From an uncultured Salinimicrobium sp. (GTDB lineage Bacteria > Bacteroidota > Bacteroidia > Flavobacteriales > Flavobacteriaceae): a stretch of DNA of 64,000 bases. A program made the position numbers and the translations under genes. Positions 60,039 to 64,000 of the stretch are shown in pieces (within the stretch, counting starts at the first letter, position 1; every line of letters begins with the position of its first letter). The DNA is taken from positions 62,001 through 126,000 of the forward strand of contig CAMPKA010000001.1 of NCBI GenBank assembly GCA_946887075.1, given 5' to 3'. The notes beneath the pieces were generated by a model. The model was not told where the DNA came from, did no database searches, and worked only from the letters and a program-made list of their open reading frames with translations.

Positions 60039-61085
60039 ATGATTCTAGTAACCGGAGGTACAGGTCTTGTGGGCTCCCACCTACTACTCGAGCTGAGGGA
60101 TTCCCAGGAAAAAATCAGGGCGATCTACAGGGACCCGGAAAAACGGCAGGAGACCAAAAGAACCTTCTCCTATTATCTCCCGGAAGCCGAAAGCCAATCT
60201 CTTTTTGAAAGAATCGAATGGAAGCAGGCGGATATTACCGACATTCCAGCTCTTGAAACCGCTTTTGAAGGGGTGACACGGGTCTACCATGCCGCAGCCC
60301 TGGTCAGTCTGGATCCTTCGAGGGAAGGGCAGATGCGCAAATACAATATCGAGGGAACTGCCAATATTGTAAACTGTTGCATCGCCCACGGAGTGGAAAA
60401 ACTTTGCTTTGTCAGTTCCATTGCGACACTCGACTCGGATTTAGGAAAAACCATTAGCGAAACCTCCTATTGGAATAAAGAGAAAGACCACTCCGCCTAC
60501 GCCATTTCAAAATACGGTGCGGAGACTGAAGTATGGCGGGGAGGACAGGAGGGCCTGGAGGTGGTAATCGTTCATCCCGGTGTGATCATAGGGCCGGGGT
60601 CGTGGGATCGCGGAACTGGCCTCATCTTCAAAAAGATCAGCAATGGGCTATCATGGTATGTGCCGAAAATAACAGGTTTCGTGGGGGCAGTGGATGTCGC
60701 CAGAATAATGCGGCTTGTCATGGATGCACCGATTCGAAATGAAAATTTTGTTCTGGTGGCCGAGAGCCTATCCCTGAAAAATATTTTCGAAAAGGTTGCG
60801 GCCCCTCTCGGTCGAAAAGCTCCAACACACCGGGTTCGACCCTGGATGTTGCTTACAGCGTGGGCATTGGAAAGGATGTTTGGCCTGGTACTGAATAGAG
60901 AACAAAGGCTGAATCGAAGATCCTGGAAATCCCTTTACGGAACTGAGGTATACAGCAGTGAAAAATTATCCGGGGTCTTAGCATATAGATTCACGCCCAT
61001 TGGGGAGGTTATTCGTTTTACTGCTGAATGCTTTAGAAGTGACTTCAACGGTTCTTATCCAGCCGGCCGGAAGCCTTCTGACTGA
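60039..61085 (+). CDS. NAD-dependent epimerase/dehydratase
   Basis: 348 residues, extended SDR family. The Rossmann start is ILVTGGTGLVGSHLLLEL, with VYHAAALVSLDP, the SSI catalytic Ser region, and Tyr and Lys in YAISKYGAE. It resembles dihydroflavonol reductase-like or nucleotide-sugar epimerases; the substrate is unknown. Its last 41 bases overlap the end of the DUF4296 gene on the other strand. Confidence 0.87.
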   Translation: MILVTGGTGLVGSHLLLELRDSQEKIRAIYRDPEKRQETKRTFSYYLPEAESQSLFERIEWKQADITDIPALETAFEGVTRVYHAAALVSLDPSREGQMRKYNIEGTANIVNCCIAHGVEKLCFVSSIATLDSDLGKTISETSYWNKEKDHSAYAISKYGAETEVWRGGQEGLEVVIVHPGVIIGPGSWDRGTGLIFKKISNGLSWYVPKITGFVGAVDVARIMRLVMDAPIRNENFVLVAESLSLKNIFEKVAAPLGRKAPTHRVRPWMLLTAWALERMFGLVLNREQRLNRRSWKSLYGTEVYSSEKLSGVLAYRFTPIGEVIRFTAECFRSDFNGSYPAGRKPSD

Positions 61086-61512
61086 CCGGGGCTATCAGAC
61101 TGTCTCTCACGGCGTCAAGACTATCCTTCAGCTCGATGGCTCTTATGGAATCTCTTTTTCTTTCTTCGCGCTCACGGATGGTGTCGTAAAGCACCATCAG
61201 TCTTTCCAGCCGAATTTTGACACTGTCATAAATCTGCTTGTACAGATCATATCGCTGCCCGTAGTACGCATTGCTCCTTAGAAGTTGCACACTATCTATG
61301 TCATATTTTTCCCATAGATACTCCTCAAGCCGGATTCCCTTGGATTCCATCATGTCCCGGTTATAGGTACGGGCCCCGTGTAGCAGGGCAGCTTCCGTAA
61401 GCACATCTACCATCTTTTCCGGAGGGATCAGATCCTCAGGCCGGGACACCTCCTCGATGTCCTGACAGGAGGAAACCAGGCACAGGAAAATTATGGCAAA
61501 GTAGTTTTTCAT
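61045..61512 (-). CDS. DUF4296 family lipoprotein
   Basis: 155 residues with a lipoprotein signal (NYFAIIFLCLVSSC, Cys in SSCQD). The DUF4296 core follows: LIPPEKMVDVLTEAALLHGARTYN, then YDIDSVQLLRSNAYYGQRYDLYKQIY. It ends in a charged helix. A Bacteroidota family of unknown function, commonly encoded with the dihydroorotase gene, as here with a 4-base overlap. Confidence 0.88.
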   Translation of the reverse strand: MKNYFAIIFLCLVSSCQDIEEVSRPEDLIPPEKMVDVLTEAALLHGARTYNRDMMESKGIRLEEYLWEKYDIDSVQLLRSNAYYGQRYDLYKQIYDSVKIRLERLMVLYDTIREREERKRDSIRAIELKDSLDAVRDSLIAPVSQKASGRLDKNR

Positions 61513-62852
61513 TTTCGATTGAAACTCAGGCGTTCCGCCTTGTGGAATGGCTGAAATTTAAAATTTTTATACATCAAATTTCCATTGACGAAGGTGTGGG
61601 TAATCCTGGATTTAAAAGTGGTTCCCTCAAAGGGAGACCATCCACACTTGTAAAGCGTATTGCCGGGTTGAACAGCCCAGGGAGCATTTAAGTCTACCAG
61701 AACCAAATCCGCCTTATACCCTTCCCTGATAAAACCACGATTTTCTATATCAAACAGAATGGCCGGGTTGTGACACATCTTTTCCGCGATCTTTTCAAGG
61801 CTGATCTTACCCTGGTGATACAGCTGCAACATGGCCGGTAGGGCATGTTGGACAAGGGGACCGCCGCTCGGTGCTTCTGTATAGGGATTTTCCTTTTCTT
61901 TTCGCGTGTGAGGAGCATGATCCGTAGCGATGACGTCAAGCCTGTCCTCCAGCAAACCTTTGAGCAGAGCTTCCTGATCCTTCTCTGTCTTGATAGCAGG
62001 ATTCCACTTGATAAAGGTGCCTTTACGTGCGTAGTCCTGGTCGTTGAACCAAAGGTGATGAATGCAGACTTCTGCTGTTATTTTTTTGTCCTTAAGCGAT
62101 TTTCTTCCGTCGAATAACTTCAGTTCCTTCGCAGTTGAAATATGAAAAACATGGAGGCGGGCACCTGTTTTTTTGGCAAGGGCAACCGCTTTGGAAGAGG
62201 AGAGATAACAGGCTTCCTCGCTTCGTATCTTAGGGTGCAGTTCAATAGGGATGTCCTTCCCATACCTTTCCACACATTCCTGAAGGTTCTTTTGGATGAT
62301 ACCCTCGTCCTCACAGTGGGTAGCGATCAGCACCGGAGATTCTTTGAAGATCTTTTCAAGCACCTTTTCATTGTCTACCAGCATATTTCCCGTGGAGGAA
62401 CCCAGGAATAACTTAAGACCGGGAACCCTTTTTGGATCGATCTTTTTTATCTCCTCAAGATTATCATTGGTCCCGCCGAGCATAAACCCATAATTGGCAT
62501 ATGAGCAATTTTCCGCCATTTTGTACTTCTCTTCAAGCAGGTCTATGGTCGTGGTCTGCGGTTGCGTGTTGGGCATTTCGATAAAGGAAGTAATGCCTCC
62601 TGCCACAGCTGCCCTGGAGCCACTTTCCAAGGTTTCTTTATGTGTTAGCCCCGGCTCCCGAAAATGAACCTGATCATCGATGACTCCTGGAAAAAGATGG
62701 GTTCCTTCTGCATCGATTATGGTCAGATCAGGAGATTTGGCGCTTATACTCGAAGCGATTTCCCTGATGATCCCGTCCTCGATAAAGAGATCTCCCTCGG
62801 TTACCGCGCCTTCGTTGACTATTCTTGCATTTTTTATCAGTACCTTCTTCAT
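61509..62852 (-). CDS. pyrC: Dihydroorotase
   Basis: 447 residues, class I type. GVIDDQVHFREPGLTHKET carries the metal site, with Gln in place of the first His of the usual HxH, as I recall for other Bacteroidota members. FIEMPNTQP, HVFHISTAKEL and ATDHAPHTRKEKE with the catalytic Asp follow. It closes carbamoyl aspartate to dihydroorotate in pyrimidine synthesis. Overlaps the DUF4296 gene by 4 bases, and lies 4 bases after the GT2 gene on the same strand, so one transcript is likely. Confidence 0.93.
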   Translation of the reverse strand: MKKVLIKNARIVNEGAVTEGDLFIEDGIIREIASSISAKSPDLTIIDAEGTHLFPGVIDDQVHFREPGLTHKETLESGSRAAVAGGITSFIEMPNTQPQTTTIDLLEEKYKMAENCSYANYGFMLGGTNDNLEEIKKIDPKRVPGLKLFLGSSTGNMLVDNEKVLEKIFKESPVLIATHCEDEGIIQKNLQECVERYGKDIPIELHPKIRSEEACYLSSSKAVALAKKTGARLHVFHISTAKELKLFDGRKSLKDKKITAEVCIHHLWFNDQDYARKGTFIKWNPAIKTEKDQEALLKGLLEDRLDVIATDHAPHTRKEKENPYTEAPSGGPLVQHALPAMLQLYHQGKISLEKIAEKMCHNPAILFDIENRGFIREGYKADLVLVDLNAPWAVQPGNTLYKCGWSPFEGTTFKSRITHTFVNGNLMYKNFKFQPFHKAERLSFNRK

Positions 62853-62856
62853 TGTC

Positions 62857-63588
62857 TTATATGGTCATTCTATTAAAAAGACTGTAGATCTTCATTTTTA
62901 TCACGCCGAACACGGCTTCCCAGATAATCGAGCCGCTCATCTTTGAGGTCCCACGGGTTCTATCGGTAAAAACCACCGGCACTTCAGTGATCCTGAACTT
63001 GGCCAGGTAAGCCTTGAATTTCATTTCGATCTGAAAGGCATAACCCACGAACTTGATTCTGTTCAAATGGATCGTCTCCAGCACTTCCCTTTTATAGCAA
63101 ACGAAGCCTGCCGTGGTATCTTGTATCGGCATCGCAGTAATCCACCTGACATATTTGGAGGCGAGCCAGGAAAGCAAAACCCTGCTCATCGGCCAGTTGA
63201 CCACATTCACTCCGGTGATATACCTGGAACCCACTGCAAGATCGGCCCCTTCCCTCTTACAGGCGTTATAGAGCCGGATTAGATCGTTGGGATTATGTGA
63301 AAAATCCGCATCCATTTGAAAAATGTACCGGTAATCCCGTTTAAGGACCCATTTGAATCCTTTGATATAGGCCGTTCCCAGTCCCGACTTTCCTATCCGC
63401 TGAAGGAGAAAAAGCCTCTCCGGAAATTCCTTCTGCAGCGCACTCACTATTGCCGCTGTCCCATCCGGGGAATTGTCATCCACAACCAGGATATGAAACT
63501 TGCGCTGAAGAGAAAAGACATTCCTGATAATCCGCTCGATGTTCTCCTTTTCATTGTAGGTGGGTATAATAACAATCCCATCGGGCAT
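62857..63588 (-). CDS. Polyprenol monophosphomannose synthase-like GT2
   Basis: 243 residues from the ATG at 63588 (an in-frame ATG at 63606 adds six). GT-A domain: VIIPTYNEKENIERIIRNV, ILVVDDNSPDGTA, and YIFQMDADFSHNPNDLI with the DxD site; VGSRYITG and FTDRTRGTSKMSGSI then follow. This pattern is that of dolichyl/polyprenyl-phosphate mannose synthases, giving a lipid-linked sugar for envelope glycans. First of a likely GT2-pyrC-DUF4296 transcript. Confidence 0.9.
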   Translation of the reverse strand: MPDGIVIIPTYNEKENIERIIRNVFSLQRKFHILVVDDNSPDGTAAIVSALQKEFPERLFLLQRIGKSGLGTAYIKGFKWVLKRDYRYIFQMDADFSHNPNDLIRLYNACKREGADLAVGSRYITGVNVVNWPMSRVLLSWLASKYVRWITAMPIQDTTAGFVCYKREVLETIHLNRIKFVGYAFQIEMKFKAYLAKFRITEVPVVFTDRTRGTSKMSGSIIWEAVFGVIKMKIYSLFNRMTI

Positions 63589-63603
63589 ACATTTCTTTTG
63601 TGG

Positions 63604-63611
63604 CAAATGTA
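63604..63611 (-). promoter_or_regulatory. -7 box before the GT2-pyrC operon
   Basis: On the minus strand TACATTTG fits TAnnTTTG, 15 bases before the ATG at 63588. This supports the shorter start, since the ATG at 63606 lies inside the box. Confidence 0.5.
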
Positions 63612-63636
63612 GTTATTTTTGAGGTTCAGATTTTCA

Positions 63637-63673
63637 TTTGGCCCTGCTTTTAAACCGATAAATTCTACCTTTG
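63637..63673 (+). promoter_or_regulatory. Promoter of the DUF4271 gene
   Basis: TTTG (63637-63640) and TACCTTTG (63666-63673), 25 bases apart, fit the Bacteroidota promoter pattern. The start codon is 16 bases on. Confidence 0.5.
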
Positions 63674-63689
63674 CTGAAATGTCTGATCT

Positions 63690-64000
63690 GTGGAAGGTAT
63701 AGAAAGATTCGTCGAGCCGCAGGACTGGATCACAACGCTCCTCCTTTTGGTTTTACTCATCCTGGTGATCGTGAAACAGTCCTACTCGCAGCACTTTTCA
63801 CAGTTCATCATGTTGCTGGTCACAGACAAGTACCTTCTTTTAAAGGGGAAGGACCCCAATATTTTCCATCCCTTCAATCTGCTCCTCTTTCTGGTGAACG
63901 TTATCACCGCCGGATTGTTTATCTTCCTTTTTATTGCCGCTTATCAGGAGGATCCCATAGTCAGGCCCAAGGTTCTTTTCCTCAGGGTGATTACCGCTTA
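63690..64000 (+). CDS. DUF4271 family membrane protein, N-terminal part
   Basis: The gene runs off the window. The GTG at 63690 is the only usable start, since an in-frame stop (63684-63686) lies just before it. The 103 visible residues show a hydrophobic helix at about 15-30, a charged link with HPFNLLLFLVNVITAG, and a second helix, as in DUF4271. In Bacteroidota this gene commonly precedes hemD; that region is outside the window. Function unknown. Confidence 0.75.
   Translation, partial: MEGIERFVEPQDWITTLLLLVLLILVIVKQSYSQHFSQFIMLLVTDKYLLLKGKDPNIFHPFNLLLFLVNVITAGLFIFLFIAAYQEDPIVRPKVLFLRVITA

Noticed and set aside
1..64000. CRISPR arrays, insertion sequences or prophage.
   Set aside because: I saw no regularly spaced repeats, transposase frames, terminal inverted repeats or phage structural genes on either strand.

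Overview
The window looks like a chromosomal segment of a marine-type Flavobacteriia (Bacteroidota). Supporting signs are a T9SS type A sorting domain, Bacteroidota-style -7 promoter boxes (TAnnTTTG), a replicative DnaE carrying an N-terminal exonuclease domain, a BlaI/BlaR1 pair whose sensor ends in a TonB-like domain, DUF4296 and DUF4271 proteins, and a ribosomal protein S16 with a long Ala/Glu-rich tail. Gene density is high. Most of the window is housekeeping DNA, and I see no insertion sequence, prophage or CRISPR array.

Layout. 1-7.6 kb: end of a SulP transporter, tRNA-Leu, an M20 dipeptidase, a DUF885 protein, a YdjM-type membrane protein, and a membrane-anchored MutS-like ATPase overlapping a YjbR gene. 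8-15 kb: a cyclase, a 1002-residue second DNA polymerase III alpha (DnaE2-like), a YihY protein, a CPA antiporter and an XRE/S24 (LexA-like) repressor. 15-19 kb: three tiny acidic lipoproteins, an EF-hand lipoprotein, a coiled-coil membrane protein, a lone receiver domain and a DUF456 protein. 19.4-23 kb: BlaI, BlaR1-TonB, a TPR protein and a lipoprotein. 23-32.5 kb: a putative barrel protein, a glycosyltransferase with a flippase-like protein, ruvC, hemW, dinB, a CPBP protease, gamma-glutamyltransferase, a 59-residue protein and an XRE regulator. 32.7-37 kb: a secreted coiled-coil protein paired with a TPR/barrel protein, then an amidohydrolase. 37-39 kb: an AT-rich, gene-poor stretch ending at tRNA-Asp. 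39-64 kb: DUF58, trxA, dnaE, a DUF2383 protein, rpsP-rimM-trmN6, a glutaryl-CoA-type acyl-CoA dehydrogenase, an mrp-nifU-reductase-ferredoxin operon, trmB-lysE-ATL, a PhoR/PhoB-type pair, a minimal T9SS protein, a LuxE-like protein, tyrS, an epimerase, pyrC, a dolichyl-phosphate-mannose-synthase-like GT2, and the start of a DUF4271 gene.

Most notable observation. Three unlinked genes, for the DnaE2-like polymerase (8874), the S24 repressor (about 14229) and DNA polymerase IV (minus strand, start 28975), each carry two copies of an inverted repeat close to GGA-N5-TCC (best form GGAATATTTCC) directly before the start codon. In the two polymerase promoters the copies are exactly 19 bp apart. The repressor has an intact Ala-Gly cleavage site and a Ser/Lys pair. 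Together this reads as a dispersed, self-cleaving-repressor-controlled mutagenesis regulon, a candidate Bacteroidota analogue of the SOS response built on a non-canonical LexA-like protein. The operator observation is direct; the regulatory interpretation is inference.

Other points worth a second look: the cluster of four lipoproteins sharing a Ser-Cys-Arg-[Asp/Glu] lipobox context, the three overlapping palindromes before blaI, the coiled-coil/TPR-barrel pair at 32.7-35.9 kb, and the AT-rich stretch next to tRNA-Asp.
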